A stretch of 64,000 nucleotides of DNA from JAWKRB01 sp041389885 (GCA_041389885.1 JAWKRB010000037.1:1-64000), one strand, 5' to 3'; positions 43,318 to 52,231 are shown, numbered from the stretch's first letter. The notes: generated from the letters alone by a model not told the origin. Program-made: numbers and translations.

Positions 43318-44157
43318 TCAGGGGACGGCGGTGGGGTCCCACGCGGTGCGCGCGCCGCGATCGCACGAGGCGAGCTCGGCGTGGTCCTCTGGGGTGAGCA
43401 CGAGGTCAGCCGCGGCGAGGTTCGCGGCGATGCGCTCGGGGTTCGACGACTTGGGCAGCGCGACGTGCCCCTGGTCGAGGCACCAACGGATCATCACCTG
43501 CGCGGCGCTCGCGCCTCGCCGCTGCGCGACCCGCGCGAGGGCGGGGTCGTCGAGGAAGCGCCCCTTCGCGAGGGGGCTGTAGGCCACGGTCTGCACGCCC
43601 CGGCGGCGGCACGCGTCGACCAGATCGCGCTGCGCGAGAAAGGGATGCAGCTCGACCTGGTTCACGTCAGGCGCTCGCTCGCTCCGCGCGAGGAGCTCCT
43701 CGAGGTGGACCGCCGTGAAGTTGCTGACGCCGATCGCGCGGCACCGGCCCTCGGCGCAGAGCCGCTCCAGCGCGCGCCACGAGTCGAGGCGACGCTCGGG
43801 CACGGGCCAGTGCAGCAGAAAGAGGTCGAGCGGACCGACGCCGAGCGCCCGCTCGCTGCGCTCGTAGGCGCGCAGGGCCTCGTCGTAGCCCTGGTCGTCG
43901 TTCCAGAGCTTGGACGTGACGAAGACCTCGTCGCGGCGGCCGCCGGTCTCGTCGCACCAGGCGCGGAGGGCCTCGCCGACCTCGCGCTCGTTGCGGTAGA
44001 TCGCCGCGGTGTCGACGTGGCGGTAGCCCGCGCGGAGGGCCGCGCCGACGCTCGCGCGGGTGGCCTCCCCCGCGCCCGCGCGGAACACGCCGAGCCCCAC
44101 GCGCGGCATCGTCACGCCCGAGGGCAGGGTCACCGAAGCTCCAGGGATCACCGACAC
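43318..44157 (-). CDS. aldo/keto reductase, 279 aa
   Basis: AKR signatures are present: GYRHVDTAAIYRNEREVGEA (catalytic Asp and Tyr), VTSKLWNDDQGYDEAL (catalytic Lys), FLLHWPVP (catalytic His), AIGVSNFTAVHLEELL and VALPKSSNPERIAANL (NADPH site). It reduces aldehydes or ketones with NADPH, close to the YvgN/2,5-diketo-gluconate reductase group. GTG 44157 is chosen because GAGAGGAG lies about nine bases upstream; an ATG at 44214 has no ribosome site and gives an Arg/Gly-rich leader. It is divergent from a LysR gene that probably controls it. Confidence 0.92.
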   Translation of the reverse strand: MSVIPGASVTLPSGVTMPRVGLGVFRAGAGEATRASVGAALRAGYRHVDTAAIYRNEREVGEALRAWCDETGGRRDEVFVTSKLWNDDQGYDEALRAYERSERALGVGPLDLFLLHWPVPERRLDSWRALERLCAEGRCRAIGVSNFTAVHLEELLARSERAPDVNQVELHPFLAQRDLVDACRRRGVQTVAYSPLAKGRFLDDPALARVAQRRGASAAQVMIRWCLDQGHVALPKSSNPERIAANLAAADLVLTPEDHAELASCDRGARTAWDPTAVP

Positions 44158-44272
44158 GCGCCACGCTCCTCTCTGCGCCGCGCGACCGACGCGGCGACCC
44201 CCAGGCTGACTCATTCCATTCTGGGGATCGACCTCGTTTCTGTGCTAACCGTTATTCTAGGAGGGGTAGGTC
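44158..44272. promoter_or_regulatory. divergent AKR/LysR promoter region
   Basis: The 115-bp intergenic region includes an A+T-richer patch (44212-44258, containing CCATTCTGG and GTTATTCTAGG) unlike the rest of the window, the expected place for LysR-type operator boxes and both promoters. AGGAGGGG precedes the LysR start by seven bases. No exact dyad was found. Confidence 0.4.
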
Positions 44273-45268
44273 ATGGACCGCGTCGACGCGCTACGGCTGT
44301 TCACCCGCCTCGCCGAGCGCGGGAGCTTCTCCGCCGCGGCGAGAGACCTGAAGGTCAAGCAGTCGACGGCGAGCAAGTGGGTGGCCGCGCTCGAGGCCGA
44401 GTTGGGCGTGACCCTGGTGCGGCGCACCACGCGCTCGGTGCAGCTCACCGACGCCGGGCAGCGGCTCCTGGTGCGGGCGAGGGCGTTGGTCTCGTCCTTC
44501 GACGACCTGCGGGGAGACTTCGACGCGAAGCGCGCCGAGCCCGAGGGGCTCGTGCGCCTGAGCGCGCCGGTGGTCTTCGGGCGGCGCTTCATCGTGCCCG
44601 CGCTGCGCGGCTTTCTGGAGCGGCACCGCGGGGTGAGCGTCGAGGCGGTGTTCAACGACCGCTACGTGAACCTCGTCGACGAGGGCTTCGACCTCGCGAT
44701 TCGCGTGGGCGTCCCGGTCGACACCAGCGCCGTCGGACGCAAGCTGGCCGACGCCCGGCGCGTGCTCGTCGCGTCACCGAAGTACCTCCGCGCCCGCGGG
44801 GCGCCGCAGACCCCGCGCGACCTCAAGGCCCACTCGTGCCTCGCGCACGGCGACGTCGGCGCGGCGAGGGTGTGGCGCTTCGCCCGCGAGGACGGCGCCG
44901 AGGTCGCCGTGCCGGTGCGCGGTCGCTTCTGGTCGAACAGCAGCGAGGCGGCGCTCGTCATGGCGCGGGGCGGCCTCGGCGTGGCGCTGCTGGCCGACTG
45001 GCTCGTGCGCGACGACCTCGCGCGCGGGCGCCTCGTCGCGCTCCTCGAGGGCTTCTCGCCGCCGCCGGCGCCGATCTACGCGCTGCGCCCTCCGGAGAGG
45101 TTCCCGACCGCGGGCGCGCGGGCGCTGAGCGATCACCTCGCCGCGGCCCTCGCGGCGAACCCTGGAGACGCGGCCCCTGCGAGGCGACGGAGCGAAGTCG
45201 GGCGGTCGGCCCGTCGAGGCTCGGCGACGCCGCCGCACGACGCGGACGCGAACGAATCCCGCGCGTGA
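44273..45268 (+). CDS. LysR-family transcriptional regulator
   Basis: The N-terminal winged helix-turn-helix (LFTRLAERGSFSAAARDLKV, then STASKWVAALEAELGVTL) is of the CrgA/DmlR-like LysR group. The effector domain follows (GLVRLSAPVVFGRRFIVP, FDLAIRVG, LARGRLVALLEGF). Length is 331, slightly extended by an Arg-rich tail of ~30 residues. It most likely senses the substrate of the divergent aldo-keto reductase operon. AGGAGGGG provides a strong ribosome site before the ATG. Confidence 0.93.
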   Translation: MDRVDALRLFTRLAERGSFSAAARDLKVKQSTASKWVAALEAELGVTLVRRTTRSVQLTDAGQRLLVRARALVSSFDDLRGDFDAKRAEPEGLVRLSAPVVFGRRFIVPALRGFLERHRGVSVEAVFNDRYVNLVDEGFDLAIRVGVPVDTSAVGRKLADARRVLVASPKYLRARGAPQTPRDLKAHSCLAHGDVGAARVWRFAREDGAEVAVPVRGRFWSNSSEAALVMARGGLGVALLADWLVRDDLARGRLVALLEGFSPPPAPIYALRPPERFPTAGARALSDHLAAALAANPGDAAPARRRSEVGRSARRGSATPPHDADANESRA

Positions 45269-45296
45269 CCCCCCCCGGAGTGCTCGCGGAGAGGCG

Positions 45297-45375
45297 CTGC
45301 CCCTTCAGGCGGAGAGGCGCCGCCCCCGGGAGCACTCACGCGGAACCCTTCACATCCCCTGGGGAAAGGTACTAG
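45297..45375. repeat. solo P2 end (R4) with CTAG at the gene stop
   Basis: The terminal P2 motif GAACCCTTCACATCCCCTG, then GGGAAAGGTACTAG, ends with CTAG at 45372-45375. That CTAG contains the TAG stop of the minus-strand TauE gene. The element lies between two convergent genes (LysR and TauE) and may end transcription of both. Confidence 0.6.
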
Positions 45376-46139
45376 CGCCGCAGGAACATCGTGACGGTGA
45401 GGGCCAGGCCCACGCCCATCACCACCCGCCGCACGAGTCGCTGGCCGAGGCGCCGCGCGTAGCCCGCGCCGAGGTATCCCCCGCTCACGGCGCCGGTCGC
45501 GACGGCGACGGCGGCGATCGGGTCGACGCGCCCCGCGCGGAGGAACGCGACGGCCGCGACGACGTTGATCGCCACCGCCGCGAGGCTCTTGAGCGCGTTG
45601 GCGCGGTGGATGTTTCGCTCCCCGGCGAGGGTCAGCGCCGCGAGCATGAGGATGCCGATGCCCGCGCCGAAGAAGCCGCCGTACACCGCGATGACGAGCT
45701 GAAACGCCGCCACGGCCAGGAGCCTGCCGCGGGTCATGGGCGCCTCCTCGCGCCCGGCGAGGCGCCTCGCGAGGGGCGCCTGGAGCGCGAACAGCGCCGT
45801 CGCCCCGAGGATCAGCCACGGCACGCTCGCGGCGAAGCGCGCGTCGCCCACGCGCATCGCGAGGCTCGCGCCGAGCAGCCCGCCGAGGGCGCTGGGGACG
45901 GCCATCGCCAGCGCGCGGTCGCGGGTCCCTTCGAGCTCGCGGCGGTACCCGACGAACGACGCGAGGGAGCCGGGCATGAGCGAGGTCGCGCAGGTCGCGT
46001 TGGCGCCCAGGGGCGTGAGCCCGGCGGCGAGGAGCGCGGGGAAGGCCACGAGGGAGCCGCCGCCGGCGACGCTGTTGATCGATCCGGCGACGAAGCCCGC
46101 GGCGAAGAGCGTCGAGAGAGAGAGGAGGGTCGGGGTCAT
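45372..46139 (-). CDS. TauE/SafE-family sulfite exporter or related permease
   Basis: This 255-residue membrane protein has about eight hydrophobic helices and the TauE repeats: FAAGFVAGSINSVAGGGSLVAFPALLAAGL at the start and VIAVYGGFFGAGIGILMLAALTL at the start of the second half. NSVAGGGS and GGFFGAGIG are the paired family motifs. Members export sulfite or organosulphonate-related anions, but many are unassigned. It starts 38 bp after the phosphatase gene on the same strand and may belong to that operon. The TAG stop is embedded in a CTAG-ended repeat. Confidence 0.88.
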   Translation of the reverse strand: MTPTLLSLSTLFAAGFVAGSINSVAGGGSLVAFPALLAAGLTPLGANATCATSLMPGSLASFVGYRRELEGTRDRALAMAVPSALGGLLGASLAMRVGDARFAASVPWLILGATALFALQAPLARRLAGREEAPMTRGRLLAVAAFQLVIAVYGGFFGAGIGILMLAALTLAGERNIHRANALKSLAAVAINVVAAVAFLRAGRVDPIAAVAVATGAVSGGYLGAGYARRLGQRLVRRVVMGVGLALTVTMFLRR

Positions 46140-46177
46140 GCGGGAGGTCGGGCGCGCGATGCTACCCCGACCTTCGA

Positions 46178-47587
46178 TCACATGCGCGGCGTGAGCGAGA
46201 CGCGGCCCTGGGTGATGACCGTGCCGTCGCCGCGGTGGGGCGTGACCTCGAGCACGCTGTTGGTCGCGTGCACGAGCAGAAAGTTCACCACGCTCTCGGA
46301 GTAGCGGGTCCAGGTGCGGCTGCGCGCCTCGTAAAGCTGCGCGCCCGCGCCAGCGGCGACGACGTAGGTGGTGCCGCGGGCGCCGCTGACCTCGCGACCC
46401 TCGCCGTCGAGCTCCTTGCTGACCTCGAAATCGTGCTCGTGGCCCGAGAGCACGAGGTCGACGCCGTACTCGTTGTACACCGGCGGCCAGGTGCGGCGAA
46501 TGAACTCGGTGTCGGTCGCCGCGCTGTGCACCGACGAGCCGAAGCAGGGCTTGTGGTGCACCGCGACGATGAAGGGCACCCGCGCGCGGTTCATGCGGGC
46601 GCGGGTGAGGTCGGCGCGGAGCCACGTGAGCTGCTGCCCCGCGAGGGACGATAGATCGCCGCCCCGCGGCGTGTCGTTCAGCACCACGAAGTGAATGGGG
46701 CCGTAGTCGAGGGAGAAGTAGAGCTCGTCCTGGTCCTGCGCGTCGGCCTGGGGCTGCGCGAACTGCACGAGGTAGTTGATGGCGAGGCCGTCGTGGTTGC
46801 CGTGCGCGAGCATGAAGGGCATGCGCCCCATGGTGGGCGCGCCGTTCTCGAACCACTGGTTCCACGACCCCTGAATCTGCCCGAGGAACACCGCGTCGCC
46901 CGAGAAGATCTGAAAGTCGGGCTGGCGCATCCCGCTGGCGCGCAGCAGCGCCTGCTGCACCTCATTGAAGACCACCGGGTTGTCTCTCGAGTCACCCGTC
47001 ACCGCGAAGTTCACGTCGTAGTCGGTGCGCCCCGGCGCCGGCGCGGTCTTGAAGGTCTGCACCCCGCTCCAGTGCCCCTCGCCGCCGACGCGGTAGTAGT
47101 ACGTCGTGTCGGGGGTGAGCCCGCAGATGTGCACCTCGTGGATGGGCGCCGCGTTGGGACCCGTGCCGCCGATCGAGACGTGGCCCACCACCGTGCGGTC
47201 GAGGGTGGTCATCGACGTGCCGATCTGCACCACCGAGGCGCGGGTGTCGGCGTCGGTGCGCCAGAGCACCGCGATGTTGCTCGACGGGTCCGCGGGCCAG
47301 GTCACGTGCACGCCCTGAGGGGTGGGCGCGGCGCCGAAGGTGGTGGAGTCGCCGCGGAAGTTCCCGGTGGTCCCCTCGGAGGTGTGCACGCGGTGCATGC
47401 AGCCCTCGGGCTGGTAGTCGAGGCGATCGCGGCCGTCGGCGCCGCCGTCGGCGGGGGCGCTGACGTCATCGCCGGGGGTGACGTCCTGCGCGGGCGCGTC
47501 GACGGTCGCTCCGGCGTCGGTGCTCGTCGGGTTCGGCGTCTGGCACGCCGCCAGGAACAGCGCGGAGGTGAGCAGGGTGCGTCGCAT
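46178..47587 (-). CDS. purple acid-type metallophosphoesterase lipoprotein
   Basis: A lipobox (ALFLAAC) and Asp-rich linker lead into a purple acid phosphatase N-domain of fibronectin-III type (PQGVHVTWPADPSSNIAVLW ... DTTYYYRVGG). The catalytic domain carries the metal motifs FAVTGDSRDN, SGDAVF, AHGNHDG, VAVHHKP and SGHEHDFE. The usual GDxG is GDSR. The enzyme would hydrolyse phosphomonoesters outside the cell or in the periplasm. It lies 24 bp downstream of a porin gene and a PhoD gene, which together make a phosphate-scavenging operon. Confidence 0.87.
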   Translation of the reverse strand: MRRTLLTSALFLAACQTPNPTSTDAGATVDAPAQDVTPGDDVSAPADGGADGRDRLDYQPEGCMHRVHTSEGTTGNFRGDSTTFGAAPTPQGVHVTWPADPSSNIAVLWRTDADTRASVVQIGTSMTTLDRTVVGHVSIGGTGPNAAPIHEVHICGLTPDTTYYYRVGGEGHWSGVQTFKTAPAPGRTDYDVNFAVTGDSRDNPVVFNEVQQALLRASGMRQPDFQIFSGDAVFLGQIQGSWNQWFENGAPTMGRMPFMLAHGNHDGLAINYLVQFAQPQADAQDQDELYFSLDYGPIHFVVLNDTPRGGDLSSLAGQQLTWLRADLTRARMNRARVPFIVAVHHKPCFGSSVHSAATDTEFIRRTWPPVYNEYGVDLVLSGHEHDFEVSKELDGEGREVSGARGTTYVVAAGAGAQLYEARSRTWTRYSESVVNFLLVHATNSVLEVTPHRGDGTVITQGRVSLTPRM

Positions 47588-47611
47588 GGTGGGGTGATCC
47601 TCTCGTCTCGA

Positions 47612-49048
47612 TCAGAAGGAGCCGGTGAGCTGAAGGTTGAAGACGTCGTTGGTGATGATCCCGCTGCCCGCCGCGCCGTTCTCGAGGTCGCGACCTTCAT
47701 TGAAGATCGTGTACGACGTCTGGACCTTGAAGCCGTGACCGAGCTGGTACCAGTTGACGCCGAAGCTGATCGCCGTGGTGTTCATGAAATCGCGGTAGTT
47801 CTCGCGCGTGGCCGAGGGGTACGGGCGAACGTCGCAGGTGCCCGCCCCGCGGGTGCGGGTGAAGCAGTCTGAGGGGTTGAACTGCTGCACCCGCGCGACC
47901 ACCTCGAGGTGGTTGCGCAGCGCGGGGTGCGGGATGAGGTACCCCGCCTGCACCAGCCACCCGAGCGACTGCGTCGTGGGGCTCGCGGCGACGTCGGTCT
48001 CCTCGGTGTCACGGAACATGAACTCGCCGTAGAGCGACGCGCCCCACCCCGTGAAGAACACGTCGGCGCCGACGCCCGTGGCGGTGATCCGGTTGGGCAC
48101 CTGCACGCCGCCGATCGTGGTGGTGCCGATCTGGCGCACCTGCCCGTAGGCGTTGAGGGCGATAGAGAAGCGGGGCTCCCTCGGGAGGTTCACCGCGCTC
48201 TCCTGCAGGGCCCGGGGGCGCCCCAGCGGGCTCAGCACCACGCGGCCCGCGTAGAGAAAATACCCGTCGAGGTTGAAGGGCTGGTTGGGGCCCTTACCGT
48301 TGAAGATCGCGGCGTAGTACTCGACGAGGTCGTCGCGGCCGGCCCAGCCCCAGACCATCGCGCCCATGTCGAAGCTCGGCACGAAGCGAATGCCCGACGA
48401 GTTCGCGGCGCCGCTCCAGAGCGACGACTCGGCGAACTGGAGCCTCGAGCCGCTGACCATCTCCTGCCGCGAGTAGGGGACCCTGAACTGCCCGATCTGA
48501 AACTGCAGCCACCGCCGCACGGGCACCAGCGCGTAGGTGTCGTAGAGCTCCAGGCGGTCGCTGAGCCCGAACTCCAGGCGCACCTGCAGCAGGGGGTGCG
48601 CCTGGCCGTGGATCACCACGCGGTTGCGCCGGAGGTTCACGCCTGGCGCGACGCTGAAGTTCGTGCGCGCCTCGGTGTCGTAGCCGGTCTGAAAGACGAA
48701 CTGCGGCTGCGCGAAGAAGCCGATGTCGAGCCAGCGCACGGCGACGCCCTCGGGGTAGCGGCTGGCGCCGACGTGGCCGCCCGCGGCGAGGGGCGGCACG
48801 AAGTCGGGGAGGCGCAGGTCGGGCGAGGCCACCGAGCCCGTGAACATCGTCGCGAGGCTGAGCTCGCCGGGCGTCGCGGCGGTGGGGCGCCACCCCGAGC
48901 GGACCTCCTCCCACAGGCGCACGGCGTGGGCGTCGGGGGCGCGCGCGGTGAGCGCGAGGAGCACGGCGGCGGCGGCGGACGCTCGGCGGATCACGGAGCC
49001 GCGGCGTAGTCGAAGTGGGCGCGGGGCGGTGTGACAGGTCGGTGACAT
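47612..49048 (-). CDS. outer-membrane porin, phosphate-selective (OprO/OprP)-like
   Basis: The start at 49048, three bases after the PhoD stop, gives a signal peptide (~residues 20-45, AAAAVLLALTARAPDAHA). The mature protein is a beta-barrel of about 430 residues with alternating aromatic strands (WLQFQIGQFRVPYSRQEMVS, SLYGEFMFRDTE), ending in LQLTGSF with the terminal Phe required for barrel assembly. The strand sequence FQIGQFRVPYSRQE resembles the phosphate-selective porin O/P family. Neighbouring phosphatase genes support uptake of phosphate or polyphosphate. Confidence 0.78.
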   Translation of the reverse strand: MSPTCHTAPRPLRLRRGSVIRRASAAAAVLLALTARAPDAHAVRLWEEVRSGWRPTAATPGELSLATMFTGSVASPDLRLPDFVPPLAAGGHVGASRYPEGVAVRWLDIGFFAQPQFVFQTGYDTEARTNFSVAPGVNLRRNRVVIHGQAHPLLQVRLEFGLSDRLELYDTYALVPVRRWLQFQIGQFRVPYSRQEMVSGSRLQFAESSLWSGAANSSGIRFVPSFDMGAMVWGWAGRDDLVEYYAAIFNGKGPNQPFNLDGYFLYAGRVVLSPLGRPRALQESAVNLPREPRFSIALNAYGQVRQIGTTTIGGVQVPNRITATGVGADVFFTGWGASLYGEFMFRDTEETDVAASPTTQSLGWLVQAGYLIPHPALRNHLEVVARVQQFNPSDCFTRTRGAGTCDVRPYPSATRENYRDFMNTTAISFGVNWYQLGHGFKVQTSYTIFNEGRDLENGAAGSGIITNDVFNLQLTGSF

Positions 49049-49050
49049 CG

Positions 49051-50766
49051 TCACGCGGTCTCGAAGGGCGCGAGGGCCGGGGCGTCGGCGCGGGGCACGG
49101 CGACCGCGTCGGGTCGCAGGCGCTTCTCGCCGTAGCGCGACGAGTACACCGCCGCGAGCGACTCGCGGAGCTCGATGGGCGTGTCGACCCGCTCGAAGAG
49201 GAACCACGCGCACTGCACCCGCTCGGGGGTCACGTCGAGCACGGTGTACCCGCGCTGCGAGAGGTTGGCCCACTTGATGTGGCGCTCGGTGCGGAGGCTC
49301 CGCTCGGCGGCGCTGGCGACCACCGTGGGGAAGCCCGGCGAGGTCACCGCGGGGGTGATAAACTCCACGCCCAGGGTGCCCACGCCGGTCTCGGGGTCGA
49401 AGCGCGCGGGGTCGCGCGGCGCGTCGGTGAGGTCGATGGCCCAGGACGAGTGGATGTCGCCCGTGAGCACCACCACGTCGCGCACGGTCATCTTGCGAAG
49501 GATCGAGAAGAAGCGCTCCCGCGCGCCGCGGTAGCCCTCCCAGCCGTCGGAGTTTGGCAGCACCGTAGGCGGCGTCGAGAGCATCACCTGCTGCCCGAGC
49601 ACCCGCCACCGCGCCGCGCTCGCCGTGAGCTGCGCGCGGAGAAAGTTCTCCTGCTCCATACCCAGGAGCTGCCGCGCAGGGTCGTCGAGCACCGGCGTCC
49701 CCCAGGTGCCCTGCTCGTCGCGGCCCCAGATGCGCGTGTCGAGCATCACGAGGTCCACGAGGTCGCCGTAGCGCAGCGCGCGAAAGATCCGCCCGTCCAT
49801 CTGCTCGCGAATGGGCATCCACTCGGCGTAGGCCTGCTCGGCCGCGCGGCGGCGGTCGCGCCAGGCGCCCTCGGTCGCGGGGTCGTGCTTGGGCGAGCCG
49901 TTCTGCCACGCGTTGTCGGCGAACTCGTGGTCATCCCACACCGCGATCACCGGGTGCTGCTGGTGCATCGCGCGCAGGTCGGGGTCGCGGCGGTAGCAGC
50001 GGTAGCGCCGGCGGTAGTCGTCGAGGCTGCGAATCTCCGTCGGAGGATCGAGGCGTCGCGCGCCGCCGTACTCCCCGTCGCCGTACTCGTAGATGTAGTC
50101 GCCGAGGTGGATCACCGCGTCGAGGTCGGCGCGCCGGGCGACCTTGCGGTAGGCGTGAAACCACCCGAAGGCGCGGTTGCTGCACGACACCACCGCGAAG
50201 CGCAGCCGCGGGGTCGCGCCCGAGGGGGCCGTGCGCGTGCGCCCCACGGGGGAGGTCTCGCCCAGCGTGGCGAAGCGGTAGTAGTAGGTCGTCCCCGCGG
50301 TGAGGCCCGTGGCATCGACCTTCACGGTCCAGTCGCGGTCTGCGCGGGTGATGAAGGTCCCCGTGGCGACGACCTGAGCAAAGGCGAGGTCGGTCGCCAC
50401 CTCCCAGGCCACCGAGAGGCTCTCGGGGGGGCTCGTGCGAGGAGGGCTCGCCCGCGTCCACAGAATCACCGCGGTCGGCAGCGGATCGCCGCTCGCCACG
50501 CCGTGAATGAACACACCGCCAGGGTCGGCGGGAACGGGCTCGACCGGAACATCCTCGCGCGGGCCGCTGTCGGCGAAGGTGAGCGCGTCGTCGCCCATCG
50601 CGCCTGCGTCGGCGCCGCCGTCCATGGGCTCGGTCGCGGCGTCGGCCGAGGCGTCGCCGCCGAGGTCCCCCGCGGCGTCGGTCGAAGGCGCAGCAGGATC
50701 GCTGCACGCCGCGGTGGAGGTGAGCGCGGCCAGGAGCTGCAAGAAGGCCCGACGTTCGGGGATCAT
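49051..50766 (-). CDS. phoD: PhoD-like alkaline phosphatase
   Basis: This 571-residue enzyme starts at ATG 50766 with RRAFLQLLAALTSTAAC, a combined twin-arginine and lipobox leader, so it is exported folded and lipid-anchored. After an Asp/Gly-rich linker comes the PhoD N-domain (FIHGVASGDPLPTAVILWTR) and the catalytic domain with RFAVVSCSNRAFGWFHAY, VIHLGDYIYEYGDGEYG, WDDHEFADNAW and VVLTGDIHSSWAID. These match calcium/iron-dependent PhoD phosphodi/monoesterases. A longer start at 50820 would place the Tat motif internally and overlap the Pho-box-like repeat. It heads the phosphate operon. Confidence 0.92.
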   Translation of the reverse strand: MIPERRAFLQLLAALTSTAACSDPAAPSTDAAGDLGGDASADAATEPMDGGADAGAMGDDALTFADSGPREDVPVEPVPADPGGVFIHGVASGDPLPTAVILWTRASPPRTSPPESLSVAWEVATDLAFAQVVATGTFITRADRDWTVKVDATGLTAGTTYYYRFATLGETSPVGRTRTAPSGATPRLRFAVVSCSNRAFGWFHAYRKVARRADLDAVIHLGDYIYEYGDGEYGGARRLDPPTEIRSLDDYRRRYRCYRRDPDLRAMHQQHPVIAVWDDHEFADNAWQNGSPKHDPATEGAWRDRRRAAEQAYAEWMPIREQMDGRIFRALRYGDLVDLVMLDTRIWGRDEQGTWGTPVLDDPARQLLGMEQENFLRAQLTASAARWRVLGQQVMLSTPPTVLPNSDGWEGYRGARERFFSILRKMTVRDVVVLTGDIHSSWAIDLTDAPRDPARFDPETGVGTLGVEFITPAVTSPGFPTVVASAAERSLRTERHIKWANLSQRGYTVLDVTPERVQCAWFLFERVDTPIELRESLAAVYSSRYGEKRLRPDAVAVPRADAPALAPFETA

Positions 50767-50810
50767 GGACGGCGTCGATACCCCATCCCCGCGGACCGCC
50801 TCGTGGCGGC

Positions 50811-50828
50811 CTCGTGACAATCTCGTGA
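50811..50828 (-). promoter_or_regulatory. Pho-box-like direct repeat
   Basis: Two identical 7-mers CTCGTGA (50811-50817 and 50822-50828) are separated by four bases, an 11-bp period. On the minus strand this reads TCACGAG-N4-TCACGAG, 45 bp upstream of the phoD ATG. The geometry equals that of PhoB boxes (7 bp, 4-bp spacer), and the 3' repeat GTCACGA shares the GTCAC core. Phosphate control of the operon is inferred from this and the gene content. Confidence 0.5.
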
Positions 50829-50878
50829 ACCACGGTCGAACCCGCGGCGCTCGGCGCCCAGGCGCCCCGCGCCGCCGC

Positions 50879-51667
50879 TCACCCCCCGTCGCGAAACCAG
50901 CGCTCGGTGGCCTCGTCGGCGGCGAAGTACGACTCGATGTGAAGCTCCTGCGCGGTCACGTCGATGGGCGTGCCCAGGGTGGTGATCGTGGTGAACACCC
51001 GCAGCGCCTCGTCGCCCTTGCGGAGGTGCAGCACCATCACCGGCCCCTGCGGCGCGCCTCGCCTCGCCTTCGGGAGGGGGCCGGCCTCGTCGAGGAGCGC
51101 TTGCAACGCCGCGCGGCGCGCGGGGTCGAGCTCGCGCTCCCGCTCTCGCTGGAGGCGCTCAACAAGCACCGCGGCGACCTCGTCGAAGTTCGCGAGGCAG
51201 CGGCGTAGCCCTCCGGGGTGGAGCGTGGCCCGGAGCACGTTCGAGAACACCTCGGGCGGCGCGTCGCACAGGGGCATCGCCCAGGCGAAGAGGCGCTGGG
51301 CGCCGTGGTTCATGCGGAGCAGGTCCCAGGCGCGGTTGACCACCACCGCGCCGAAGGGGTCGTGGGCGGCGAGGAGGTGGTCGAGGGCGCGGCGCACGGG
51401 CTCGAGCGTGTCTTCGTCGAGCGAAGACGCGGGGTACACCGGCGCGAACCCCGCGGCGAGGAGCATCTCGTTGCGCTCTCGCAGCGGGAGCTCGAGGGCG
51501 CTCCCGAGGGCGAGGACCATCTCGCGGCTCGGCGACGAGCGGCCGGTCTCGAGAAAGCTGAGGTGGCGTGTCGAGACCTCGGCGTCGAAGGCGAGGCGCT
51601 CCTGGGTGTATCCCCGCGCCGCGCGCTGCTGGCGGAGCAGGGGGCCAAAGGCGGGTGAGGTCTGCAT
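50879..51667 (-). CDS. XRE-family regulator with MmyB-like ligand domain
   Basis: The N-terminal HTH (LRQQRAARGYTQERLAFDAE, then STRHLSFLETGRSSPSREMV) is followed by the MmyB-like PAS domain (DPFGAVVVNRAWDLLRMNHGAQRLF), which binds fatty-acid type ligands in known members. The arrangement and 262-residue length are typical of actinobacterial/myxobacterial HTH-MmyB regulators. The divergent gene at 51795 encodes a small membrane protein and lies 127 bp away, so it may be the regulated target. Confidence 0.9.
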   Translation of the reverse strand: MQTSPAFGPLLRQQRAARGYTQERLAFDAEVSTRHLSFLETGRSSPSREMVLALGSALELPLRERNEMLLAAGFAPVYPASSLDEDTLEPVRRALDHLLAAHDPFGAVVVNRAWDLLRMNHGAQRLFAWAMPLCDAPPEVFSNVLRATLHPGGLRRCLANFDEVAAVLVERLQRERERELDPARRAALQALLDEAGPLPKARRGAPQGPVMVLHLRKGDEALRVFTTITTLGTPIDVTAQELHIESYFAADEATERWFRDGG

Positions 51668-51794
51668 GGCCCGAGCGTAGGCGAGGAGGGGTCGCGCGCG
51701 ACATGACCTCGGAGGTCATGGGAATCCGCGCCGCCCCGTCCCTAGGATGGCTCCCTGACAGGCGCGAAGGTCTCGCGCCGAGAGGGAGGTCCTC

Positions 51795-52103
51795 ATGAAC
51801 TCGCGCGCGCGCCTCGCACTGGCAGTCTTCGTCCCCTTCACCGCGTATTCGCTCTGGGTCTCGGCGCAGCACGGCCCGCTGGGCTTCTTCGCCGTGCTCG
51901 CGGGCGGCGGATGGTCCACGCAGGTCTTTCTCGACCTGGTCATCGCGATGACCGTCCTCGCGGGGGTGGTCCACCGCGACGCGAAGGAGCGCGGGATCAA
52001 CCCCTGGCCCTGGATCGTCTCGATGTACCTCCTCGGCTCCGTGGGGCTCCTCGCGTACTTCTCCGCGCGCGACTCGCTGGGACGACGTCCCGAAGCGCGC
52101 TAG
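51795..52103 (+). CDS. small integral membrane protein, 102 aa
   Basis: Three hydrophobic helices are predicted: LALAVFVPFTAYSLWVS, VFLDLVIAMTVLAGVVH and WPWIVSMYLLGSVGLLAYF. Short charged loops (RDAKERGINP) separate them. The layout resembles DUF2834-type membrane proteins, but the match is only suggestive. GAGAGGGAGGTCCTC precedes the ATG as a ribosome site. The TAG stop (52101-52103) is part of a CTAG that begins a short palindromic repeat. It is divergent from the MmyB-type regulator. Confidence 0.65.
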   Translation: MNSRARLALAVFVPFTAYSLWVSAQHGPLGFFAVLAGGGWSTQVFLDLVIAMTVLAGVVHRDAKERGINPWPWIVSMYLLGSVGLLAYFSARDSLGRRPEAR

Positions 52104-52231
52104 GACCTTTCCACAGGGGAGGGGAAGGGTTCAGCGTCATGGCGTGTTGCCGACACGACCGCGCCTGTCGCCGGATGACGGCGAGACAACCGATACCTCA
52201 ACCCTTCAAGTCCCCTGTGAAAAGGGACTAG
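52100..52231. repeat. short P2-type palindrome with CTAG at both ends
   Basis: This 132-bp element starts with CTAG (52100-52103) and ends with CTAG (52228-52231). Arms CCTTTCCACAGGGGA...GAAGGGTT and the inverse AACCCTTCAAGTCCCCTGTG...AAAGG match. Both CTAG ends contain the TAG stop of a flanking convergent gene. It has no P2 core and may be the minimal form of the family. A bidirectional terminator role is plausible. Confidence 0.7.
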
